From: Microbispora sp. H11081
GTDB taxonomy: Bacteria; Actinomycetota; Actinomycetes; Streptosporangiales; Streptosporangiaceae
Reading direction: 5' to 3'
Length of the DNA: 64,000 bases
Assembly: GCF_012999535.1 (NCBI RefSeq)
Contig: NZ_JABBWV010000013.1
Span: forward strand, 1-64,000
Shown: positions 53,541-61,296 of the stretch, piece by piece
Layout of the letters: each line of letters opens with the position of its first letter
Numbering within the stretch: the first letter of the stretch is position 1
Notes under the pieces: model-generated
Seen by the model: the letters and a program-made list of their open reading frames with translations, nothing else
What the model was told of the DNA's origin: nothing
Database searches by the model: none
Program-made: the position numbers and the translations under genes

Positions 53541-54905
53541 TCAGGCCGTCAGCAGAGCGGTCAGCTCCCGTACGGCGGAGCCCGGCGAGGTCAGCACCAG
53601 GCTCACCACCTGGTCCGCCGCCTGCTCCCCCGACACCGGGTGGACGTACCTGCGGAACTTCCCGAGCAGTTCGTCCCGGCTGAGCGGAGCCCGCCGGTCC
53701 CCGGCCGGGAGGTCGACGAAGCTCTCGTGCCGTTTCCCGTCCCGCGTCGTGATGGTCACGCGGGTCGCGGTGAACTCCGGATACAGGGCGTTCATCTCGT
53801 CGGACACACGGATGCGCACGGTGGAGGCCACCTGGTGCACCAGCGGGTCGGCGAGCCGGGACGGCTCGAACTGCGCACCGGAGACGTCGCGGTCCACGAT
53901 GGCGACCGCGGCGGAGTACGGCAGGCTCAACGTGCACGGAATCGCCGACTCCGCGGGCGTCACCGACCGCTCGACCAAGATCCGCGCCACCTCGTAGGTC
54001 TCCACGTCGATGTCGGCGACGTCGGCCGGGTCCAGGTCGTGCTCGATCGCGAGGTCGACACACGCCTGACTGGCTCCGTGCGTGTGCCGGCATCCGGCGA
54101 AGCGCTTCTGGTGCACCTCGAGGATGGTCCACTCGCTGCCGAGCCCGTCGGTGAGCCGGGGGTCGTCGGCCGCGCCGCCGAAGAGCGAGATCATCCCCTT
54201 GGGATGCTCAAGCACCTCGGGCCATCCGGTGAGCCCGGCCTTGGCGTGCAGCGCCCCCTCGACCCCGGACCTGGCGATCTGCCCGGCGAACGCCGGCTTG
54301 ACCGTGTGCCCGGTGAAGATCTGCTCGATCATCACGGCGGGCACGAAGTAGCCTGCCGCGCCCATCGCGGACGCGACGCCCGCCGCGTCGAGGCCGAGCA
54401 GCTTGGCGCAGCCGGCCGCCGCGCCGTACCCCGCGGCCACCGGGAACCAGCCCTTGGTGGTGGCGCCGGGATGCAGCACCCGGCCGATCCGGTTGGCCAC
54501 CTCGTAGGCGGCCACCGCGGCCACGATCAGGTCCCGCAGCGTGGCGTCGGTGGACTCGGCCACCGCGAGCAGCGCCGACAGTGCGTGCGACGGGTGGAAC
54601 CCGCCGAACCGATAACCGTCCTGGTGCTCCAGCACGTCCGAGGCGCAGCCGTTGACGTAGGCCGCGTCGGCCACGGTGGTGGCGAAGTCCCCGCCGAGCA
54701 CCGTGGCCACCGGCCGGCCGCCGCGCGCGCGGACCAGGTCGGTGATGGTCACGATCTCCGGCACGCGGCTGCCCGCCATCGTCACGCCGAAGAAGTCCAG
54801 CAACAGGACCTGCGCCTTGGCGACGACCTCCTCGGGGAGGTCGTCGTAGGAGAGCTCCGCCGCGAACCGTGCCAGGACGGCGGTCGCCCCGCTCGCGTCG
54901 CTCAT
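53541..54905 (-). CDS. MmgE/PrpD family protein (second copy)
   Basis: A 454-residue MmgE/PrpD protein, clearly different in sequence from the first copy at 41693. Family elements include YVNGCASDVLEHQDGYRFGG (near residue 87) and a GYGAAAGCAKLLGLD segment (near 153). Its chemistry is likely dehydration, epimerisation or decarboxylation of a carboxylate. The ATG at 54905 overlaps the ABC ATPase stop (TGATG), so it is tied to the import genes. It leads the enzyme genes of the long transcript. Confidence 0.83.
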   Translation of the reverse strand: MSDASGATAVLARFAAELSYDDLPEEVVAKAQVLLLDFFGVTMAGSRVPEIVTITDLVRARGGRPVATVLGGDFATTVADAAYVNGCASDVLEHQDGYRFGGFHPSHALSALLAVAESTDATLRDLIVAAVAAYEVANRIGRVLHPGATTKGWFPVAAGYGAAAGCAKLLGLDAAGVASAMGAAGYFVPAVMIEQIFTGHTVKPAFAGQIARSGVEGALHAKAGLTGWPEVLEHPKGMISLFGGAADDPRLTDGLGSEWTILEVHQKRFAGCRHTHGASQACVDLAIEHDLDPADVADIDVETYEVARILVERSVTPAESAIPCTLSLPYSAAVAIVDRDVSGAQFEPSRLADPLVHQVASTVRIRVSDEMNALYPEFTATRVTITTRDGKRHESFVDLPAGDRRAPLSRDELLGKFRRYVHPVSGEQAADQVVSLVLTSPGSAVRELTALLTA

Positions 54906-55741
54906 CACACCTCGCCGAGCTGCCGGCGCAGGTACTGCACGATCTCCCCGAAGCGGGGGTCCTTCGAGACGTCCGTGCCGCGAGGCCGCTCGAAGTCGAC
55001 GTTCACGATGTCCTGGACCCGGCCGGGCCGCTGCGAGAGCAGCACGATGCGGTCCGCGAGGAACACCGCCTCGGAGATCGAGTGGGTGACCAGCACGATC
55101 GTCTTGCCGGTGTCCAGCCACAGCTGCTGCAGCATGGAGTTCATCCGGTCGCGCGTCATCGCGTCCAGCGCGCCGAACGGCTCGTCCATCAGCAGGATGG
55201 ACGGCCGGTGGATCAGCGCCCTGGCGATGGCCACCCGCTGCTGCATGCCGCCGGAGAGGGCACGCGGGTAGTGCTCGAGGAAGTCGGACAGGCCCACCGA
55301 CGCGGCGAGCTCCTCGGCCCGCGCGCGCCGCTCCTTCTTCGGCACCCTGGTGACTTCGAGCGGAAGCGCGATGTTCTTCCAGATCTTGCGCCAGGGCATC
55401 AGCGTGGCCTGCTGGAACACGAATCCGAGGGAGCCCAGGGCCTCCCGGGACGGCTGGGTCGAGCCCTCCGCGAACAGGTCCTTGTCCCCGATGGTGATCG
55501 TGCCCTCGGTGGGCGCGATGAGGCCGCCCAGCATGCGCAGCAGGGTGGTCTTGCCACAGCCCGACGGTCCCAGCAGGACGACGAACTCCCGCGGCTTGAT
55601 CTCGAGATCCGTGGGCATCAGCGCACGCACCGGGCCGGCGTCGCTCGTGTACTCCTTGCCGACCCCCTTGATGGAGATCGCCGCTCCGCCGTTGGTGGCG
55701 GGGACCGGTCGTGGCGTGGCGGCGCCGGTGGGCTGTTGCAT
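54905..55741 (-). CDS. ABC transporter ATP-binding protein (SsuB/TauB-like)
   Basis: A 278-residue ATPase of the nitrate/taurine/sulfonate class. Walker A is LLGPSGCGKTT (near residue 62), the signature LSGGMQQRV (near 155), Walker B ILLMDEPFGALD (near 175) and the switch His in LVTHS (near 208). It energises the permease encoded at 59108. GGAG 7-9 bases before the ATG at 55741 favours this start; an ATG at 55789 overlapping the cupin gene would add 16 residues. Confidence 0.9.
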   Translation of the reverse strand: MQQPTGAATPRPVPATNGGAAISIKGVGKEYTSDAGPVRALMPTDLEIKPREFVVLLGPSGCGKTTLLRMLGGLIAPTEGTITIGDKDLFAEGSTQPSREALGSLGFVFQQATLMPWRKIWKNIALPLEVTRVPKKERRARAEELAASVGLSDFLEHYPRALSGGMQQRVAIARALIHRPSILLMDEPFGALDAMTRDRMNSMLQQLWLDTGKTIVLVTHSISEAVFLADRIVLLSQRPGRVQDIVNVDFERPRGTDVSKDPRFGEIVQYLRRQLGEV

Positions 55742-55778
55742 CGCTGCTCCAGGATCGATGGTGCGGACTTGGTTGGCG

Positions 55779-56552
55779 TCAGTCGACATATGCCTTTGCC
55801 GACAGTTCGTCCCAGGTCGCGCCGGGACCTGGCTGCCGGTACTCGGTGGTCGGGGCCGCGTCCGAGCGGATGAACGACATCGTTCCGCCGCGCGAGTAGA
55901 GCGGGCCGTGGAACACGTGGGGTGACCGGAAGAAGTAGCCACCGGTGCGAATGACGCCCAGCGGGCCCATCAAGACGTCGCCGTAGATCTTGAAGGACTC
56001 CTCGTAGACGGGGTGCCCCTCCTCCAGCGGCGACTTCCAGCCCGGCATCATCGCCGCGAGGTAGATGAAGACCTCGTCGTCGGAGCGCAGGACCTTGGAC
56101 ATGGCGCCGACCTCGAGCTGGACCTCGCCGCTCCATCCGGCGGGGACCCACGGCTCGCGCTCGGTGACGATCCGCAGCAGAGGCTCCCCGGAGCCGGTGC
56201 CGGCCTCGAAGCCGGGCGCGCCCCAGAACCCGCAGTAGAGGGTCAGCCCGCGCACCGACGCGACGATGTCCAGCGCCGCGCCCGCCTTGGCGTACACGTA
56301 GTCGCCGGTGCGCAGCGGCTCACCGTCGAGCAGCCCCTCACCGGAGATCACGAAGATGTCCACGGAGCTGGTGAGCACACCGCGGTGGCGGCCGGTCAGC
56401 CGGTGGATCGAGGTCTCCGCGGCGGTGCCTGCGTCCCTGCTGAGCAGCCGCTTGCGCCCGCTCTGGGCGAACCCGAACTCACCCTCGCCGACCGCCTGCC
56501 ACGGCACGTCCTGGCTCTGGATGAAGTCGACGTCAGGCCTGTTCCACATCAC
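55779..56552 (-). CDS. Cupin-like protein
   Basis: A 257-residue beta-rich protein, probably two cupin barrels. The first has IFVISGEGLLDGEPLRTGDY (near 67-86), and the second ends GGYFFRSPHVFHGPLYSRGG, with His residues that could bind metal. Bicupins are often dioxygenases, isomerases or hydrolases of small acids. It lies between the ABC ATPase and a flavoprotein gene, overlapping the latter by 4 bases. Specific function unassigned. Confidence 0.65.
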   Translation of the reverse strand: MMWNRPDVDFIQSQDVPWQAVGEGEFGFAQSGRKRLLSRDAGTAAETSIHRLTGRHRGVLTSSVDIFVISGEGLLDGEPLRTGDYVYAKAGAALDIVASVRGLTLYCGFWGAPGFEAGTGSGEPLLRIVTEREPWVPAGWSGEVQLEVGAMSKVLRSDDEVFIYLAAMMPGWKSPLEEGHPVYEESFKIYGDVLMGPLGVIRTGGYFFRSPHVFHGPLYSRGGTMSFIRSDAAPTTEYRQPGPGATWDELSAKAYVD

Positions 56553-58000
56553 ATGCTCCCAGGGTCGGTATCCGCGCCCGCCGCCCTCCGGCCCAGCATC
56601 CGGCCGAAGCTGAGGGCGGGCGTCACACTCATGCCGCTCACGAAGGACTTGCCGGACAGCGAGCTACCGCCGATGACCTCGCCGGCGGCCCACAGGTTCT
56701 CGAACGGTCCCTCCGCGCCGAGCACCCGCAACTGGCTGTCCACTTCCAGGCCCGCCGGGCTCTTGAGGGTGGAGCCGTGGTTCAGCACCGCGTAGAACGG
56801 CGCCTCCCCGATCGGCGCCGGCAGGTTCGTACGGCCGAACTCGTCCTTGCCCGAGGCGACGGCGCTGTTGTAGTCCGCCACCGTGCGGGCCAGCAGGCCG
56901 GGGTCCATGCCGGTGGCCTCGGCCAGCTCCGCCAGGTCGCCGGCCTTGACGAACGAGGTGTGGCCGGCGAAGGCGCCGTCCAGCTCCTCCTCGGTCCAGG
57001 TCGGGAACAGCGGGGGCGCCGTACGCCGGATCGCCTCGTCGTAGACGACCCAGAACTTCAGATCCGGCTGGTCCAGCAGGGCGTTCTCCCGGACGTCCAC
57101 GCTCGGCGCGTCCTCGGCCACGAAACGCTCGCCACGGGCGTTCACGTGGATCTCCCACGGCTGCCGGGACTGCGGGGTCAGCGACGGGTAGTCGTCCAGG
57201 TGGACGGTCTCCCAGGTGCTGCCCGCCTTGAGCACGCCTCCGTAGGTCGGGAGGAACCGCTCCTGGCCGCGCACCCTGGCGCCCACGCCGACCGCCGCGA
57301 CGATCCCCGACCCGTCCGCCCCGGGAGACGCCGGGCCCGCCAGCGGCGAGCCCGCGGTGAGCTGGGGGAACAGGTCGGGATTGCCGGCGTAGCCGCCGCT
57401 GGTCAGGATCACGACCCGGGCGTCGATGTCGTGGAGCGTTCCATCCGGTCTACGGACAGTGACACCGGCCACCCGGTGGGCGCCCTCGGTCCGCAGCGAG
57501 ACCACCTCGGTGTTGAGCTCCAGCGTCACCGAACCGGCGCAGGCCTTCTCGAACGCCGGGGCCAGCACGTCGAGCACCGACAGACCGGCCCTGCGCCCCC
57601 AGTAGGTGCGGGCCACCAGGTACGGCTCGTGGAAGTGCAGCACGGCGGGGGCGTCGGGATCCATGTCGAACCCGGAGGCCATCAGCCATTCGACCGAGGC
57701 GGGCGCGTGGTCCACCGCCAGCCGGACGAGCATGGGGTCCGCGGTGTTCTTGCTGATCCGCATGACGTCGTCGAAGTGCAGGTCAGGGGTGTCGAGGATG
57801 CCCTTGGCGCGCTGCAGGGACGTGCCGCCCGCGGACAGCTGCCCCCAGGAGCGCCAGAGCGTTCCGCCGATCCGATCCGCCTTCTCGATGACGGCGACCC
57901 GGAGCCCCTGGCCCGCGGCCTCGATGGCGGCGGGCAGGCCGGCCGTGCCGGCGCCGACCACCACAAGATCCACCGTCGTCACCCCGGTCATCGGCCCCAC
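56549..58000 (-). CDS. FAD-dependent oxidoreductase, fumarate reductase-like (second copy)
   Basis: A 483-residue flavoprotein. VVVGAGTAGLPAAIEAAGQG binds FAD ADP; VIEKADRIGGTLWRSWGQLS, then LTSGGYAGNPDLF near residue 200, and a C-terminal AAGEVIGGSSLSGKSF fit the succinate dehydrogenase/fumarate reductase flavoprotein fold. It is related to, but clearly distinct from, the enzyme at 45302. It probably performs a separate reduction or desaturation in the pathway. ATG 58000; a second ATG is three codons later. Confidence 0.85.
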   Translation of the reverse strand: MGPMTGVTTVDLVVVGAGTAGLPAAIEAAGQGLRVAVIEKADRIGGTLWRSWGQLSAGGTSLQRAKGILDTPDLHFDDVMRISKNTADPMLVRLAVDHAPASVEWLMASGFDMDPDAPAVLHFHEPYLVARTYWGRRAGLSVLDVLAPAFEKACAGSVTLELNTEVVSLRTEGAHRVAGVTVRRPDGTLHDIDARVVILTSGGYAGNPDLFPQLTAGSPLAGPASPGADGSGIVAAVGVGARVRGQERFLPTYGGVLKAGSTWETVHLDDYPSLTPQSRQPWEIHVNARGERFVAEDAPSVDVRENALLDQPDLKFWVVYDEAIRRTAPPLFPTWTEEELDGAFAGHTSFVKAGDLAELAEATGMDPGLLARTVADYNSAVASGKDEFGRTNLPAPIGEAPFYAVLNHGSTLKSPAGLEVDSQLRVLGAEGPFENLWAAGEVIGGSSLSGKSFVSGMSVTPALSFGRMLGRRAAGADTDPGSM

Positions 58001-58037
58001 CTCGGCGTCGTGACGTGAAGCATGTGGGTCACACCTC

Positions 58038-59090
58038 TCAGATCGAGTCGATGAACGAGGTGTTGACGAAGTCGGTGACCGGCCGGGACTTGTCCTTCAT
58101 GATCCCCGACTTGCGCATCAGCTCGAGGGCGCTCTCCCAGGCGGCGACGTCGATCGACAGGAACTTGCCGTTCTTGGGCGTGCTGACCTTGACCTCGCCC
58201 AGGATCTTGGCCTTGGCGACCTCGCGGTCGGAGACCTCGATCTCGTTGAGCTTGGCCACCGCCTCCAGCACCTTGTCGGCGTTGGCGGGGTCGGCCATGA
58301 ACTGCCAGGCCTTGTTGCAGGCGCGCAGGAAGCTGGTGACCGCGGCGGCCTCCTTCTCCGCGGTCTCCGTGGTGACGAAGTAGGAGTCACCCGGCAGCGG
58401 CGCGAACTGGTCGGTGTTGAGGTAGTGCAGGTCGATCTTCATCTGACGGAACGCGGTCTCCGTGCCGATGAAGGTGATGAAGCCGTCGACCTCGCCGCGC
58501 TTCAGGAACTCCAGGGAGCCGACGTCGGCGCCCGTCACGACCTTCTTCACCTTGGTGGGGTCGAGCCCGGCGGCCACGGACATCGCGTCCAGCTGCAGCT
58601 CGGTGGTGCCGCCCTTGGAGATGACACCGATCGTCTTGCCCTGCCACTGCTCGGGGTGGGTGAGCGGCTTGTCCGGCAGGGAGGCCACGCTGTACTGGCT
58701 GACCTGGTCCTTCTGGCCGATCGTCACGATCGGGGTGTTCTGGTCCGCGATCAGGGGACAGGTGAGGACGGCGGCCGCCTTGCCGAACATGGCCTGCTTG
58801 GCGGCGACCTGGGAGATCGAGGTCGCGGTGCCGGTGCCGCCGATCGACGTGACCAGCAGGCCCTCCTCCGCGAAGTAGCCCTGGGCGTCCGCCACGTACA
58901 CGTCGGCGTGGGAGATGATGTGCCCGAACGGGGTCATGTAGACGAGGTTGCGCAGGTTCTTGCCGGAGGGGGCGGCGGAGCTCGACGCCCCGGTGCTGGC
59001 GTCGTCGGACCCGCAGCCGACCAGGAACTGGGTGCCGGCCACCGTGGTGATGAGCAGGCCGGCGTTGGTGAGGAACTTACGGCGATCCAT
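58038..59090 (-). CDS. ABC transporter substrate-binding lipoprotein (SsuA/NMT1-like)
   Basis: A 350-residue extracellular binding protein. The N-terminus MDRRKFLTNAGLLITTVAG ends in a lipobox LVGC, with twin Arg that may allow Tat export, then a Ser-rich linker. The body is the two-lobed NMT1/SsuA fold (GIIAT-like GVISKGGTTELQLDAM near residue 156). It binds the cluster substrate outside the cell and delivers it to the permease. Confidence 0.9.
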   Translation of the reverse strand: MDRRKFLTNAGLLITTVAGTQFLVGCGSDDASTGASSSAAPSGKNLRNLVYMTPFGHIISHADVYVADAQGYFAEEGLLVTSIGGTGTATSISQVAAKQAMFGKAAAVLTCPLIADQNTPIVTIGQKDQVSQYSVASLPDKPLTHPEQWQGKTIGVISKGGTTELQLDAMSVAAGLDPTKVKKVVTGADVGSLEFLKRGEVDGFITFIGTETAFRQMKIDLHYLNTDQFAPLPGDSYFVTTETAEKEAAAVTSFLRACNKAWQFMADPANADKVLEAVAKLNEIEVSDREVAKAKILGEVKVSTPKNGKFLSIDVAAWESALELMRKSGIMKDKSRPVTDFVNTSFIDSI

Positions 59091-59107
59091 GGGGCTTTCC
59101 TGTTTTC

Positions 59108-59950
59108 TCAGAGGGAGGTGGGGCGACCGGACGACTCATGCCACGGGATCGCGAATCGGCGAATCGCCGCGGTGACGGTGTAGAGGAGGAAACCGAGCAC
59201 CGTCATCACGATCACGGCCGCGAAGAGCATGTCCGTGCGGAGGCTGGCGAGCATGGTCACGGCGAGTGCGCCGAGACCCTCGTCGCCGCCGAGGTATTCA
59301 CCGACGACGGCGCCGGTGATCGCGAAGACGATCCCCAGCTCCACTCCGGTGAGCACGTAGGGCAGTGAGGAAGGAATGTCCAGCGAGATCACGCGCTTCC
59401 ACCAGGGTGCCTGGATGACGCGCATGAGATCGCGGTGGCCGGGGTCGACCGAGCGGATTCCCAGAATCGTGTTCTGCATCATGACGAAGAACGCGATGAT
59501 CGCCGCCATGAAAATCTTGGACGTGGTTCCGAAGCCGAACCACAGGAGGATCAGGGGCACGATCGCCACCTTGGGCACCACCTGGGTGGCGACGAGGAAC
59601 GGCGAAAGCACTCGTTCCAGGTTGCGGGCCCTGCCGAGGATGATCCCCAGGACCACTCCGACGATCGCCGCGAGCGCGAAGCCGACCAGCGTCTCGTACA
59701 GGGTGACCTGGATCGCCTGGTAGATGGTCTTGCCCTTGAGCAGTTCGACCATCGCCTCGGCGACCGTCTCCGGCGGGGGCAGCAGGAGCGGCCCCACGTC
59801 GAACAGCACCGTGTAGGCCTTCCAGGCACCGAGGAACGCCGCGAGCAGCAGCGGGGTGGTTATCCAGAGGATCGCCGAAGACGACGCCACCTTACGAAGA
59901 GACCTTCGGCGTTGCGCCGACTTGGCCGCATGCTCGGAGCTCGACGACAT
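59108..59950 (-). CDS. ABC transporter permease (SsuC/TauC-like)
   Basis: A 280-residue permease with six hydrophobic segments. The cytoplasmic EAA loop, which contacts the ATPase, is the DPGHRDLMRVIQAP region followed by IPSSLPYVLTG near residues 180-210. It is the first gene of the long leftward operon. Its promoter and operator are at 59975-60039. With the ATPase and the binding protein it forms a complete nitrate/taurine-class importer. Confidence 0.9.
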   Translation of the reverse strand: MSSSSEHAAKSAQRRRSLRKVASSSAILWITTPLLLAAFLGAWKAYTVLFDVGPLLLPPPETVAEAMVELLKGKTIYQAIQVTLYETLVGFALAAIVGVVLGIILGRARNLERVLSPFLVATQVVPKVAIVPLILLWFGFGTTSKIFMAAIIAFFVMMQNTILGIRSVDPGHRDLMRVIQAPWWKRVISLDIPSSLPYVLTGVELGIVFAITGAVVGEYLGGDEGLGALAVTMLASLRTDMLFAAVIVMTVLGFLLYTVTAAIRRFAIPWHESSGRPTSL

Positions 59951-59974
59951 ACGCTGCCTCCAGCCTTTCTGGTT

Positions 59975-60039
59975 GTATCGCTAGGCGGAACGCCGTACCG
60001 GATAGGAGGATGCTAGAGGCGTCATCAAAGTGAGGTCAA
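59975..60039 (-). promoter_or_regulatory. Promoter and IclR-type operator of the import/catabolic operon
   Basis: On the minus strand TTGACC (60034-60039) and TAGCAT (60010-60015), 18 bases apart, form a good promoter. GTTCCGCCTAGCGATAC (59975-59991) lies just downstream and resembles the operator at 45220. GTACCGGATAGGA (59995-60007) overlaps the expected transcription start. Confidence 0.6.
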
Positions 60040-60332
60040 GGGATTGACCTCCCGAATCTTCGTACCTATCCCAAAGTGGGCGTTTTGTGACGGTTTGTAC
60101 CGTATAGGAAGATTCATAGGATGACACACCCGGAGCGCCGAGCGTGAGATTTACCGCACTTTACGTAGTCACCCCAGGACAGGGGCCACTTCACCGGCGT
60201 AGTACGGTGCGGTGGCGGCGGGGCAGACCGCGTGGATGAGGGCGCGCGGGAAGGCGGCGCGCGGAGGACTTCGCGGCGTGGAACGGCCGCCGCCGCGCTC
60301 AGCGCGACAGCGGCCGGGGTGCGATCAGGGGA
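60040..60332. other. Upstream part of the permease promoter region
   Basis: No gene is seen. GTACCGTATAGGA at 60097-60109 repeats the site at 59995-60007 with one mismatch, 102 bases apart. The rightmost 100 bases are GC-rich with weak hairpins and may include the IclR gene terminator. Confidence 0.5.
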
Positions 60333-61184
60333 CTAAGATCCGACGGCTCGGAAACCGAGCTGGCGCGACACCTCCGCCGCGGCCTCCTTGACGAGCCGGC
60401 CGTACTCCTCCGCCTTGCCGGCGCTGAGCCGGCTGACAGGGCCGCACACGGAGATGGAACCGTAGACGCGGCCGTTCGCCTGGAAGACGGCGGCGGCCAC
60501 CGACGCGGCCCCCTGCTGCCGCTCGCCCAGGCTCAGCGCGTAACCGCGCTGCCGGATGAGCTCCAGCTCCTCGGCCAGCCGGTCGCGATCCTGGATCGTG
60601 ATCGGAGTCAGCGCGACCAGTTCCTGGGAGTCGAGATACTCACTGATCTCGTCGGGCCCCATCATGGCGAGAATCGCCTTGGAGGACCCACCCGCGTGCA
60701 GAGGGTAAAGTCTCCCCAGCTGCACCGACATGTGGATCTCCTGGGGCGACAGCACCTGCGTCAGGTACATCCGCTGGGTGCCGTAGCGGACGGAGAGCGT
60801 GGCGGTCTCCTTGGTGCGGGCCACCAGGTTCTCCAGGTAGGGCTGGGCGATCCTCGGCACCTCCATCTGCGCCATCGCCGCGAGGCCCACGCCCACCGCT
60901 CCTGGGCCGAGGCGGTACCTGCGGGTGCGCTCGTCGAAGGAGAAGAAGTCGGCGGCGACCAGCGTGCGCACCACCCGGTGCACGACGGCCTTGCTCAGCC
61001 CGAGGGTCCGCGCCAGCTCCGAGACGCCGATGTCCGGCTCCTTGGCCGCCGCGACAGCGAAGATCACCTGAAGGGCTCGCTCGATGCCGCTGCTCGTCTG
61101 CCCCTCGTCCGCTGTCGGCGCGGTCCTGGCCGCCGAAGACAAGCGCCCGGTATCGCCGTTACTTACGTTCTCGTCCGCCCGCAC
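60333..61184 (-). CDS. IclR-family regulator of the catabolic cluster
   Basis: A 283-residue regulator. The N-terminal winged helix (SELARTLGLSKAVVHRVVRT, near residues 55-75) precedes the effector domain (KAILAMMG, then ERQQGAASVAAAVF). IclR proteins sense a pathway compound and act on short palindromes near the target promoters. It is upstream of, and codirectional with, the permease operon, which carries the matching operator. A GTG start at 61184 is used; no strong ribosome-binding site is seen, so it may be leaderless or start a few codons later. Confidence 0.87.
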   Translation of the reverse strand: MRADENVSNGDTGRLSSAARTAPTADEGQTSSGIERALQVIFAVAAAKEPDIGVSELARTLGLSKAVVHRVVRTLVAADFFSFDERTRRYRLGPGAVGVGLAAMAQMEVPRIAQPYLENLVARTKETATLSVRYGTQRMYLTQVLSPQEIHMSVQLGRLYPLHAGGSSKAILAMMGPDEISEYLDSQELVALTPITIQDRDRLAEELELIRQRGYALSLGERQQGAASVAAAVFQANGRVYGSISVCGPVSRLSAGKAEEYGRLVKEAAAEVSRQLGFRAVGS

Positions 61185-61296
61185 AGGATTTGAGCATAGC
61201 TGTGATCCGCGCCATCGGGCAGGTGGTGATGGCCGCCGACCTGCCTGAAGTGCGAACCGCCCCGGCGCTGTGCGGGCCGGGGACACCACGGCGGAG

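Noticed and set aside
53022-55271. A 749-codon open frame on the plus strand
   Set aside because: It covers three minus-strand genes with family motifs; the composition is that of a shadow.
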